Part shown: one piece after another, positions 37,167 to 45,137 of the stretch
How positions within the stretch are numbered: the first letter of the stretch is position 1
Layout: each line of letters starts with the position of its first letter
Origin: UBA1535 sp964371035
GTDB taxonomy: Bacteria; Bacillota; Clostridia; Tissierellales; Sedimentibacteraceae
DNA length: 64,000 bases
Reading direction: 5' to 3'
NCBI GenBank assembly: GCA_964371035.1
Contig: CAYJLG010000001.1
Location: 139,667-203,666, forward strand
Position numbers and translations under genes: made by a program
The notes under the pieces: generated by a model
Database searches by the model: none
Told to the model about the DNA's origin: nothing
What the model saw: the letters and a program-made list of their open reading frames with translations, nothing else

Positions 37167-38024
37167 CTATAAAGTATACTCTAAATTGCTAAATTTGTCT
37201 ATACTTTCTGTGTTATCTATACTTTCTGTATCGTCTAGATTTTCTTCTATTTTAAAATCTTCTGTTAATTCTGTTTTTGCTCCCCAATTAATTAAGGAAT
37301 TATAAAAATTAGCTAGAGTGACAGTTAGATAAGGATCTATCCAAAACAAAGCAATTCCTAACGAAAAAACACATAATAGATAGCCTATAAAAAAACTTAA
37401 AAGCAGTTTAAAATATTCTAATTTTTTTCCATTCATATAATGCTTACTCATCGTAATTGCATCGTTTGCTGAAATAGTAAAATCATCTAACAATATAAAA
37501 TATGTTTGGCTATATGATATCGATTTAATAATCAACGGTATATACAACGGAAAAGATAGAAATAAAGCAAAATAAAAATTCATAGGTCCAAGTAAAACTA
37601 ATAAATAAGCATACGGTATAGCAAAAATAAGTGTCCATAAAATTTTATAAATTGCTTGCAATGCTGCTACAAATAATATTTTAAAAAATCTTCTCATAGT
37701 TGAAAATCCATTAAAAATTTCAGTGTAAACAGTATTTTCATTTCTAGATATCAAAAGACAGTAACTAGTATACCCAAACGCTATAACTTGAATAAAAAGT
37801 CCAACAGCAACACCTAATACTTCATAACTAATCGTTGATTTGTTTTCTTCTATTTGTTGTGTAAAGTAATAAATTACGCCATCTAAATCAAAACCAAAAA
37901 TCATAAAAATGCTTAAAATTACTAAACTATATTTTATAAGCGTCGCAACGGCAGGCTTAGTATTAGCTAAATTAATTGATGCTTTAGCATTGTTTTTTAA
38001 TTCAACTCTATCAAATTCTCTCAT
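37167..38024 (-). CDS. DUF975-family membrane protein
   Basis: This 285-residue protein has about six transmembrane segments and the DUF975 start (ELKNNAKASI). Helix pairs surround RFFKILFVAALQAIYKILW and the conserved ISANDAITMSKHYMNGKK stretch typical of this family. The cytoplasmic tail is acidic, with a short repeat (DNTESID). The function is unknown. Confidence 0.77.
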   Translation of the reverse strand: MREFDRVELKNNAKASINLANTKPAVATLIKYSLVILSIFMIFGFDLDGVIYYFTQQIEENKSTISYEVLGVAVGLFIQVIAFGYTSYCLLISRNENTVYTEIFNGFSTMRRFFKILFVAALQAIYKILWTLIFAIPYAYLLVLLGPMNFYFALFLSFPLYIPLIIKSISYSQTYFILLDDFTISANDAITMSKHYMNGKKLEYFKLLLSFFIGYLLCVFSLGIALFWIDPYLTVTLANFYNSLINWGAKTELTEDFKIEENLDDTESIDNTESIDKFSNLEYTL

Positions 38025-38125
38025 AATACTCCTTTTTTTATTTATGTCTTATATTAAATATATATTAAAAATAATATTAAGTCAATATGAGTAATTTAAA
38101 ATTACTAAATTTTTCAAAATAAGTG

Positions 38126-38155
38126 TTGACATCTTAATTTTAGGTACGCTATAAT
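38126..38155 (+). promoter_or_regulatory. Promoter of the aroF-tyrA attenuated operon
   Basis: TTGACA (38126-38131) and TATAAT (38150-38155), both perfect, 18 bases apart. The transcript then runs through the leader peptide gene and terminator before aroF. Confidence 0.82.
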
Positions 38156-38192
38156 ACAAAATATATAATTTTTTTATGAAAGGGCTACTGCC

Positions 38193-38297
38193 ATGACGAC
38201 ATTAAAAGTATTTGAAATTAAGAATTACTTTTTCTATTATAGCTTTGTTAACTATTTTAACAAGGCATCTTTGTCGTGTTTCGGTAGCAATGCATAA
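38193..38297 (+). CDS. Phe/Tyr-rich leader peptide (attenuator) of the aroF-tyrA operon
   Basis: A 34-codon ORF begins with ATG 38193, eight bases after AAAGGG. It contains FEIKNYFFYYSFVNYF: ten of its 34 residues are Phe (6) or Tyr (4), most of them clustered at 12-22. Stalling of the ribosome at these codons when Phe-tRNA or Tyr-tRNA is scarce would prevent the terminator at 38323 and allow aroF expression. A 7-bp inverted repeat (38245-38251 with 38257-38263) sits under the aromatic codons and may take part in the switch. The composition and placement are seen; the mechanism is inferred from known amino acid attenuators. Confidence 0.85.
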   Translation: MTTLKVFEIKNYFFYYSFVNYFNKASLSCFGSNA

Positions 38298-38322
38298 ATT
38301 ATCACTTTGATAAGAATGTGTG

Positions 38323-38356
38323 CCCGTAGCTCTACAAAGAGCCACGGGTTTTTTTT
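38323..38356 (+). terminator. Attenuator terminator upstream of aroF
   Basis: An 11-base-pair stem with one A-C mismatch (38323-38333 with 38338-38348), a 4-base loop and eight Ts (38349-38356) form a strong intrinsic terminator 28 bases before the aroF start. Confidence 0.9.
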
Positions 38357-38383
38357 ATTTATTAAAAGAATGGAGAAAATATT

Positions 38384-39397
38384 ATGATTATTGTATTAAA
38401 AGAAAATCACAGTCAAGAACAGTTTGAATCTCTAAAAGATTGGCTCGAAGAAAAAAATTATTCACTACATATAAGCCAAGGTACTTCAAGTAAGCTTATT
38501 GGAATTATTGGAGATACTTCTATATTAGATATTAATCTTCTCCAATCAAATGAAATTGTCGAAACAGTCAAACGTATACAAGAACCTTATAAAAAAGCTA
38601 ATAGAAAATTTCATCCAAACGATACTATAATCGAGTTTGAAAACGGAGTAAAGATTGGTGGTGGAAATTTTGTTATGATGGCTGGGCCCTGCTCTGTTGA
38701 ATCAAGAGAACAAATTATCGAAATAGCGGAATCTGTAAAGAAAAGCGGAGCTACTATTTTAAGAGGTGGTGCATTTAAACCACGAACTTCACCTTACGCT
38801 TTCCAAGGAATGGGAGCAGATGGATTAGAATTGCTACTAGAAGCAAAAAAACAAACAGGACTACTAATAATATCTGAAATAATGGATATTCGTAATTTAC
38901 ACCTATTCGAAGATGTAGATATTATACAAGTTGGCGCAAGAAACATGCAAAATTTCTCTATGTTAAAAGATTTGGGCAAAATTAATAAACCTATTTTGTT
39001 AAAAAGAGGTCTTTCTAATACAATTGAAGAATTATTAATGAGTGTTGAATACATCATGGCTAACGGAAATTCAGATATTATGCTTTGCGAACGTGGAATC
39101 AGAACTTTTGAAACTGCAACAAGAAACACATTAGATTTATCTGCTATACCTGTATTAAGAGAAAAAACACATCTTCCTATTATAATTGACCCAAGCCACG
39201 CTACAGGACATTATAAATACGTACCTTCTCTTTCTCTTGGCGCTGTAGCAACTGGCTGCGACGGATTGATTATAGAAGTTCACAATAATCCGGAGAGAGC
39301 TCTTTGTGATGGTGCGCAATCACTCACACCAAAAAAATTCGAGAAACTTTCGAAAAATATCTTAAAATTAAAAGAAACTGTAGATTCTTTTAACTAA
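38384..39397 (+). CDS. aroF: 3-deoxy-7-phosphoheptulonate (DAHP) synthase, AroF type Ibeta
   Basis: This 337-residue enzyme condenses phosphoenolpyruvate and erythrose 4-phosphate, the first step of the shikimate pathway. A ferredoxin-like N-terminal domain (1-70) precedes the TIM barrel with VMMAGPCSVES, GGAFKPRTSPYAFQG, metal ligands in RGIRTFE and DPSHATGH. This is the type Ibeta layout. It is followed by tyrA and preceded by an aromatic leader peptide. Confidence 0.95.
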   Translation: MIIVLKENHSQEQFESLKDWLEEKNYSLHISQGTSSKLIGIIGDTSILDINLLQSNEIVETVKRIQEPYKKANRKFHPNDTIIEFENGVKIGGGNFVMMAGPCSVESREQIIEIAESVKKSGATILRGGAFKPRTSPYAFQGMGADGLELLLEAKKQTGLLIISEIMDIRNLHLFEDVDIIQVGARNMQNFSMLKDLGKINKPILLKRGLSNTIEELLMSVEYIMANGNSDIMLCERGIRTFETATRNTLDLSAIPVLREKTHLPIIIDPSHATGHYKYVPSLSLGAVATGCDGLIIEVHNNPERALCDGAQSLTPKKFEKLSKNILKLKETVDSFN

Positions 39398-39408
39398 CTG
39401 GTGAAATT

Positions 39409-40263
39409 ATGAAAATACTTAAAAAAACTATATCTACTGTTGGTGTCGTTGGATTGGGATTAATTGGAGGATCTATTGCAAAATCAATAAAATCAAGAAC
39501 AAATTGTAAAATTGGAGCATTTGATATAAATGCAGAAACTCAAAAAAAATCTATGTCTGATAAAATAATTGATTTTAACTTAGATGAAACTACATTAAAA
39601 GATTGTGACGTTTTAATTATCTGTTTATATCCAAGACAAACAATTGATTATGTAAAAGAAAATCTAAAACATATAAAAAAAGATACATTAATAGTCGATT
39701 GTGCTGGAGTTAAAGAAAATATATGTGAAGAATTGTCTAAGCTTTGCTATAACAATAGCTTGAATTTCATAGGAGCACATCCGATGGCAGGTCTCGAAAA
39801 ATCAGGATATAACTACTCTAGTGATCAATTATTTAACAATGCCTCTATGATTTTATGTGAGGATGAATTTACTGATGCTCTAAGCCTAAAGATTGCAGAA
39901 GAATTTTTCATAACAATAGGTTTTAAGCAAGTTACAAGATCTACGCCTAATGAACACGATAAGATAATTGCTTTTACTTCTCAGCTTGCTCATGTCGTAT
40001 CTAATGCTTATGTTCAAAGCGAACAAGCACAAGTGCATATGGGATTTTCTGCAGGAAGTTATCAGGATTTGACTCGTGTAGCATATTTAAATGAATTTAT
40101 GTGGTCCGAGCTCTTTATAGAAAATAAGAAACCTCTAGTAAAAGAAATTCGTGGATTAATTTCAAGACTTGAAGAATATGCAAGTTTAATAGATAGTGAT
40201 GATATCGATGCTCTGCGTGAAGTTCTAAAAAAAGGCAAACTCATCAAAGAATCTATAAAGTAG
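39409..40263 (+). CDS. tyrA: Prephenate dehydrogenase
   Basis: This 284-residue NAD(P)-dependent enzyme makes 4-hydroxyphenylpyruvate for tyrosine. It has the Rossmann VVGLGLIGGSIAKS motif (13-26), then GAHPMAGLEKSGY and the helical domain with HDKIIAFTSQLAHVVSNA, where HxxHV-type residues bind prephenate. No C-terminal ACT domain is present. It is eleven bases after aroF, in the same operon. Confidence 0.93.
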   Translation: MKILKKTISTVGVVGLGLIGGSIAKSIKSRTNCKIGAFDINAETQKKSMSDKIIDFNLDETTLKDCDVLIICLYPRQTIDYVKENLKHIKKDTLIVDCAGVKENICEELSKLCYNNSLNFIGAHPMAGLEKSGYNYSSDQLFNNASMILCEDEFTDALSLKIAEEFFITIGFKQVTRSTPNEHDKIIAFTSQLAHVVSNAYVQSEQAQVHMGFSAGSYQDLTRVAYLNEFMWSELFIENKKPLVKEIRGLISRLEEYASLIDSDDIDALREVLKKGKLIKESIK

Positions 40264-40338
40264 CTCCCAATCGGAACGGTCTTTACCGTTCCCTACATTG
40301 AACTTTGGGTGTCATCATAATTTGAACTGTGAGTAGTA
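40264..40338 (-). mobile_element. Possible MITE remnant (copy F) with an 8-bp hairpin
   Basis: CTCCCAATCGGA resembles the inverted-core border of copies A and E, and ACTGTGAGTAGTAA resembles the element's end, so this may be a deleted copy. A perfect 8-bp hairpin (40273-40280 with 40285-40292) lies just after tyrA and could end its transcript, although no T-run follows. Confidence 0.45.
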
Positions 40339-40439
40339 ATAAAAAATATAATGGTACATTATTACTTGCATAAAAGTTAGTACATTGGTATAATTAGCAT
40401 ATGTGTAACACATACAAAAATATAATTTTGAGGTGTAAA

Positions 40440-40649
40440 ATGAAAAATTTTATAAAAGTATTATTTTTATCTTTAATTTCGTCTCTATCTGCTATTAGCC
40501 TTGCTTTCGCTGATGTTGTATGGGCTCCAGAACCAACGGGTTCTTCTGGTGCCTGGCTTATTATAGCAATACCTGTTGCAATTCTAGTTGCAATAATAGG
40601 TTTAATCACCTTATTAATTGTTTTAATCAAAAAGATAAAAGGTAAATAA
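40440..40649 (+). CDS. Small membrane protein with signal peptide
   Basis: This 69-residue protein has a signal peptide (FIKVLFLSLISSLSAISLAFA) and a short exported DVVWAPEPTGSSG segment. One transmembrane helix and a KKIKGK tail follow. I start it at ATG 40440, after TTGAGGTG. It is one base from the next gene and is probably co-transcribed with the two membrane proteins downstream. The function is unknown. Confidence 0.75.
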   Translation: MKNFIKVLFLSLISSLSAISLAFADVVWAPEPTGSSGAWLIIAIPVAILVAIIGLITLLIVLIKKIKGK

Positions 40650-40650
40650 T

Positions 40651-41595
40651 ATGCTTCTTTTGAGTTTTTCACATTTTGTGGTAGATTTTATGTGCGCTTT
40701 TTTAGTTGCTAATTTAACACAAAGCAACTTAGCATTAGCACTAGTATTTTATAACTTTTGTGCGTTTGCCTTGCAAATGCCACTTGGGATAATTGTCGAG
40801 AATAACTTTCCACCATTAAAAGTCGCTTCTGTCGGTCTATCGATAGTGCTTTTTAGTTGGTTGTTTTTAGATTATGCTATGCTCGCACTGATTTTAGCAG
40901 GTATTGGCAATGCTCTCTTCCATTTAGGTGGCGGCCTGTCTGTCATGAATAAAAGCAGTTTAGCCTCTCCTTTAGGCGTATTCATCGCGCCTGGTGCATT
41001 AGGGATCTATCTCGGTTCGATTTTTGTCACACCACATAAAATTTTCTTGTTCGTCATACTTTTTGTGCTCATAGCCCTTTTGTGGATAAAAAAAGAAGCA
41101 ACTTATACTACAAATATTTCGCCTAAAGAATTCTCTGGTAGAATCTTAGCGATGGCAGCACTTTTTACGGTGGTTGTATTAAGAGGATTTTTAGGCGTTT
41201 TACCTGCATTTACTTGGAAATCTGAATGGAGTCTACCTTTTGTTTTAGCAGTAGTTTTAGGGAAAATGATAGGTGGATATCTTTCTGATCGTTTTGGAGC
41301 AAAGAAAGTTGGAATAATTAGTCTTTTAATCTCATTTGTATGTTTTTTTTCAATGGACAACCCTATACTTGGACTTATAGGTATATTGGCATTTCAAACT
41401 ACTATGCCTATTACACTTTGGGCTATATCTAGAATTACAGCTAAGGGATTTGGATTCGGACTTTTGACATTCGGACTCTTTGTCGGAAGCATACCTATAT
41501 TTTTAGGTTTGAGTTTACCTATACCCCTACCCGTTTTAGTTGCTGTGTCTTTAATCGTCTTTGTATTTGGAATGAAAAAGGAGATATCGCAATGA
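40651..41595 (+). CDS. MFS-like membrane transporter of unknown substrate
   Basis: This 314-residue protein has about ten hydrophobic helices and the motif GGYLSDRFGAKKVG, a classical MFS loop motif, in the second half. HLGGGLSVM and LFHLGGG recall intramembrane histidine sites. It is shorter than a typical MFS protein (400 or more residues). It overlaps the next gene by four bases. The function is unknown. Confidence 0.75.
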   Translation: MLLLSFSHFVVDFMCAFLVANLTQSNLALALVFYNFCAFALQMPLGIIVENNFPPLKVASVGLSIVLFSWLFLDYAMLALILAGIGNALFHLGGGLSVMNKSSLASPLGVFIAPGALGIYLGSIFVTPHKIFLFVILFVLIALLWIKKEATYTTNISPKEFSGRILAMAALFTVVVLRGFLGVLPAFTWKSEWSLPFVLAVVLGKMIGGYLSDRFGAKKVGIISLLISFVCFFSMDNPILGLIGILAFQTTMPITLWAISRITAKGFGFGLLTFGLFVGSIPIFLGLSLPIPLPVLVAVSLIVFVFGMKKEISQ

Positions 41596-41894
41596 TTTTT
41601 ATATCTTTAGTCGGTTCTCTTCTTCTGACACTATTAATAGAGGTACCTATTGCACATTTTCAAAAAATACCGATAAAATTAGCGGTTTTAGTAAATGTGC
41701 TCACTAATCCCATAGTTGTTATCACGTATCATTTAGCTACATATTACAGTTTTCCTATAGTACCGATATTGGCGGTTTTAGAAGTAAGTGCGGTACTTGT
41801 GGAAGGATATCTTTATAAAGGTAGTCATAAGCATCCTTTTATATTTTCCATATGTGCAAATTCCATATCTTTCGGGATAGGACTGTTGTTGTGA
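41592..41894 (+). CDS. Small membrane protein
   Basis: This 100-residue protein has three hydrophobic segments and an EVPIAHFQ segment. It overlaps the MFS-like gene by four bases (ATGA), and the pair may act as one complex. No family is recognised. Confidence 0.7.
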   Translation: MIFISLVGSLLLTLLIEVPIAHFQKIPIKLAVLVNVLTNPIVVITYHLATYYSFPIVPILAVLEVSAVLVEGYLYKGSHKHPFIFSICANSISFGIGLLL

Positions 41895-41895
41895 A

Positions 41896-42251
41896 TTAGG
41901 AGTTATGAATTAGGAATTTTTGGTAGAAAAACCCTTTGGGTTTTTCGGGAACTGTCATCTGTATATATCCTTTTTTAAGAGCGGGTAGCAGATAATTATC
42001 TCTAAATGTCGCTCTATGTTTTATATTCAACATTTCCATCAATTCTTTAGTGGCATATTCACTGTCTCCCATTATGCTCATCAATTTTCCAACTTGTTCG
42101 GCTACTTGTTCGGTTACTTGTATTTCTTGTAAAGCTTTATAGATAATTTCTAACAAAAATTCCACAAACTTACCTGAGTCACTGTTTTTATCACATTCGC
42201 CTAAAACACTGTAATATTTCGCTTGTTGCTCTTTGATTAAAGTATATTTTA
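41896..42251 (-). pseudogene. C-terminal remnant of a Fic-family protein
   Basis: An ORF from an internal ATG (42165) gives 89 residues. Reading on upstream in frame to 42251 adds LIKEQQAKYYSVLGECDKNSDS before FVEFLLEII. This is the pattern of the region after the Fic domain, followed by the winged-helix tail (TKELMEMLNIKHRATFRDNYLLPALKKG). The catalytic HPFxxGNGR region is absent, so only the tail remains. It cannot carry out AMP transfer. Confidence 0.7.
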
Positions 42252-42273
42252 AGGACGACCGAAAGTCGTCCTT
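42251..42273. terminator. Hairpin downstream of the DUF4097 gene
   Basis: A 9-bp perfect stem (42251-42259 with 42265-42273) with a 5-base loop, 27 bases past the stop of the gene at 42300. T-runs are weak. It overlaps the boundary of the Fic remnant. Confidence 0.45.
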
Positions 42274-42299
42274 ACATCTTGTGATTTTTATGATCTAAT

Positions 42300-43127
42300 C
42301 TAATCAGCATTTATAAACTGCAAATTCCCGCTTATTGTGTTTGCGTTTATGATAGGCTCATTATTATTAATTGTAGAAATATTGCCATTTACTGTAATTT
42401 TTCCTGAAACAGTTTCGAGTTTGGCAGAAATTTCGTCTATACCTTTTAACTTTATAATCACACCACCAGAAACACTGTCTACTTCTACTTCTTCAGTATT
42501 TTCATCTGCAATCAAAGTCGATTTTCCGCTTATTGTATCTATAGATATTTTGGGTGAAGGCTCGTGAATTTCAATTTTTCCCGAAACATTGTCTATTTTT
42601 ATCTCTTTTTCTACGCTAGAAAAAATTTCTATACTTCCACTAGTTGAATCTACACTGATTTTTTCTGCATTTTTATTACGCAAAATTATACTTCCCGATA
42701 TGCTGTCTAATTCATAACTATACATGCTATCTTTAGGCACCAATACTCTTACGACTCCGCTTTCTGAGCCGAAATTTTTAAAACTATTAACATTTTGAAT
42801 GATATTTAATTCGTAATCATCTACTTCATATTTCATGTCAGCATCTCCCGAGAAACTCAAAATTACGCTGTTTAAATCATGTTCATCTATTTCTATTTCA
42901 ACATTTGCAGTCGAAATTTCAATTTCTTTAATGTTTTCAAACTCATACCTTTCATTCTCTGATATCTCAGCTGCGTCTGCCCCTAAGAAATCATTTTGCT
43001 TTATAAATCTACCATTAAACATAAAATCAAACGAACCATTAATAGAGAAAACTATAAATGCTATGGCTAAAACAAGTGCAACTATTAAAATTGCAAGCTT
43101 GAATTTTAAATAACTTCTTTCTGTCAT
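42300..43127 (-). CDS. DUF4097 beta-strand-repeat protein
   Basis: This 275-residue protein has one N-terminal membrane segment (about 9-30) and a beta-helix-like exported region with repeated VDSVSGxVxI and TxSGKI units, the DUF4097 pattern. Such proteins commonly follow padR and HAAS-domain genes and are linked to envelope-stress control (LiaX-like). It is two bases from the HAAS gene. The role is inferred from family context. Confidence 0.83.
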   Translation of the reverse strand: MTERSYLKFKLAILIVALVLAIAFIVFSINGSFDFMFNGRFIKQNDFLGADAAEISENERYEFENIKEIEISTANVEIEIDEHDLNSVILSFSGDADMKYEVDDYELNIIQNVNSFKNFGSESGVVRVLVPKDSMYSYELDSISGSIILRNKNAEKISVDSTSGSIEIFSSVEKEIKIDNVSGKIEIHEPSPKISIDTISGKSTLIADENTEEVEVDSVSGGVIIKLKGIDEISAKLETVSGKITVNGNISTINNNEPIINANTISGNLQFINAD

Positions 43128-43129
43128 AA

Positions 43130-43783
43130 CTAATCCTCCTTAGTTTGAGAGAGTTTGTAAAGAGTATCGATTATTTGACTTAAAAGCGCTGCTAAAGGCC
43201 AGATTATCCAAGAGATATGCCACATGCCAAATATAAAACTCCAAGCTAAGTAACTTAAAGTAACTATCGACCAGTACAATGACATAAACAATTTGAGCGT
43301 TCTTCCCATTGGAGTACGATAATCATAATATTCTTCCTCTTCTTCGTCTCTTGATTTGAGTTCCCTTGGAGTTGATGAAGATGCGTATACGTTCAATCCA
43401 ACACCCAGAGCTATCAATACAAGCATTATCACGAGGCCTATATCGGAATTCATTCCTACTGAATTAGAGCCTATCAGTACTGCGGGCCCTAATATAAACA
43501 ACATTGTTGCAATAGCTCTGTATTTTGCGTTTCTCAATCTGTAATAATCTTCTTTTTTAGAAAAATCTTCTGTAGGTGTTATTTCTTTTAACATTTCATC
43601 TACATCACCAAGATTTGATATAACGAGGCTGTATGCCTGATTTTCACTCTTTCCTTCTCTTATGTAATCATTGTAGCGCTCATTCATATTTGATAATATT
43701 TCCTCTTTTAATTCAAGCGCTTTTCTTGTCTTTGGTAGATCAGAAAAAAGCACTTCCACATAATTTTTAATTTTACTATTCAT
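43130..43783 (-). CDS. HAAS-domain membrane protein
   Basis: This 217-residue protein has an N-terminal HAAS domain (YVEVLFSDLPKTRKALELKEE, then YSLVISNLGDVDEML), a soluble helical module, then four transmembrane helices. HAAS proteins pair with PadR regulators, as here (padR at 43808). It probably transmits a membrane signal with the DUF4097 protein. Confidence 0.83.
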   Translation of the reverse strand: MNSKIKNYVEVLFSDLPKTRKALELKEEILSNMNERYNDYIREGKSENQAYSLVISNLGDVDEMLKEITPTEDFSKKEDYYRLRNAKYRAIATMLFILGPAVLIGSNSVGMNSDIGLVIMLVLIALGVGLNVYASSSTPRELKSRDEEEEEYYDYRTPMGRTLKLFMSLYWSIVTLSYLAWSFIFGMWHISWIIWPLAALLSQIIDTLYKLSQTKED

Positions 43784-43807
43784 AAGTATTACCTATCCTT
43801 CCTATGT

Positions 43808-44131
43808 TTATTTTAATAATGTGTCAATCATAATTTTGGCACGATTCCAATCTTCGAAATTTTCTTTATATAAAGCTTTTCCTTCATTAGTTATCGTATA
43901 ATACCTTCTTCTAGCCCCCGTGTTTTCGTCTCCCCAATATGAGACTATAAAGCCACCCGATTCAAGTCTTCTAAATGCCGTATATAAGGTAGCTTCTTTT
44001 AATTCGAATTCATTTTCGGTTGCATTTTGAATGAATTTATTTATTTCATATCCGTAGCTATCACCTTTGTAAAGCTGTGCAAGAATGATAGTATCAGTGT
44101 AACCGCGAATTACATCTGATATCAATAACAT
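43808..44131 (-). CDS. PadR-family transcriptional regulator
   Basis: This 107-residue PadR protein has a winged helix (TIILAQLYKGDSYGYEI, then LKEATLYTAFRRLESGGFI) and GARRRYYTIT wing residues. GGAGGTG lies before the ATG. It is the first gene of a padR-HAAS-DUF4097 operon with a consensus promoter at 44161-44189. The TATAT-rich palindrome at its -10 is a possible own operator. Confidence 0.9.
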   Translation of the reverse strand: MLLISDVIRGYTDTIILAQLYKGDSYGYEINKFIQNATENEFELKEATLYTAFRRLESGGFIVSYWGDENTGARRRYYTITNEGKALYKENFEDWNRAKIMIDTLLK

Positions 44132-44160
44132 TTGATCACCTCCATGTGTTCGTTATATAT

Positions 44161-44189
44161 ATAATATAACAAGATACCTCATCTGTCAA
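44161..44189 (-). promoter_or_regulatory. Promoter of the padR operon
   Basis: TTGACA (44184-44189) and TATTAT (44161-44166) are 17 bases apart on the minus strand. A GATACC/GGTATA inverted pair and the TATATATAA repeat close by may be the PadR operator. Confidence 0.7.
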
Positions 44190-44216
44190 GGTATATAATT
44201 AAAAAAAATCCACCAT

Positions 44217-45137
44217 TTATTTAAATGGGTTTGATTTTGGGATTTTTTCGCTGTTTTCGAGTAAAAATGAAAATTTTTTGACAAAAAAATCAATGATATA
44301 ATTAGAAGAAAAGCACAGCATATAGCGATCTTTTGCCTGTGCGCCGACGAATGTTTTAGCATATAGTGCAGTTTGCCCGAGGTTTATTTCAGGTTTCTTT
44401 TTAAGGATTCCCTCTTTGATTATAAACAACAGCATATTGTAATATAAATCGTATTTTTTCAGATAGTTATAATCCATCCCACCGAATATAAAATCAAACT
44501 CATCTTCGTCGCAATATGTTGAAGCAAATGATATTGGTATATTGTCTTTATAAAAAACAAAATTTTCTAACTCCTCATTTTCAAAAAATGATTTAGGAAG
44601 CGTCTCTAATTTAAATTCGCTTTTTTCAAGAACATTTAGATATAGTTTATATAGATTGTCATCAAACTCACGTGGCGATATTTTTCTCACATCTATTTCT
44701 TCAAATGCGAGCAAGGCTTTTTTTATTCTTCTTCTGTGATTACTTCTTAGAGCATTCAGATATTCTTCAAAAGTCGAAAATTTATTTTCAAACATAGTAC
44801 TATGTAAAGTTTTTCCACAAGCAATGCCTTGTGGCAATTTTTTCATTTTCTCGGAATCTAAATTTAATATAAGAAAATTACCTTTTTTCTTTTTAAAATC
44901 TTTTATAAGCATGTTTAAATCACCTTCATAACCTTGTTTATCAACAGATGCAGGAGGCGCTATGATGGTAAACGGAATCTTCAAACTCATATTAGAAAAT
45001 GTGAGCACATCTAATTTCATATCATAAAATGTACAGCTATAATCATCTGTCTGAGCAAAATAAACTTTACGTTCATCCGAAGAACATGTTTCTATCATTT
45101 TTTTACTCAGCCATAAACTATTTAAAAGTTTTTTCAT
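44217..45137 (-). CDS. FemAB/GNAT-fold acyltransferase-like protein, last gene of the radical SAM operon
   Basis: This 306-residue protein resembles peptidoglycan-bridge FemAB-like or DUF482-type proteins of the GNAT fold. RSNHRRRIKKAL appears about 130-142, then YKLYLNVLEKS and LYYNMLLFIIKEGI with a following NLGQTALYAK, as in that family. It could transfer an aminoacyl or acyl group to a lipid or glycan. The start is ATG 45137, after AAGGA; it overlaps the upstream gene by 20 bases. The true substrate is unknown. Confidence 0.65.
   Translation of the reverse strand: MKKLLNSLWLSKKMIETCSSDERKVYFAQTDDYSCTFYDMKLDVLTFSNMSLKIPFTIIAPPASVDKQGYEGDLNMLIKDFKKKKGNFLILNLDSEKMKKLPQGIACGKTLHSTMFENKFSTFEEYLNALRSNHRRRIKKALLAFEEIDVRKISPREFDDNLYKLYLNVLEKSEFKLETLPKSFFENEELENFVFYKDNIPISFASTYCDEDEFDFIFGGMDYNYLKKYDLYYNMLLFIIKEGILKKKPEINLGQTALYAKTFVGAQAKDRYMLCFSSNYIIDFFVKKFSFLLENSEKIPKSNPFK

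Noticed and set aside
38160..38380. T-box riboswitch ahead of aroF
   Set aside because: There is no AGGGTGG-type T-box sequence or specifier stem. The leader ORF with Phe/Tyr codons explains the terminator.
40394..40672. Minus-strand ORF over the small membrane protein gene
   Set aside because: The plus-strand reading has a signal peptide, a ribosome site and operon spacing; the minus reading has none.
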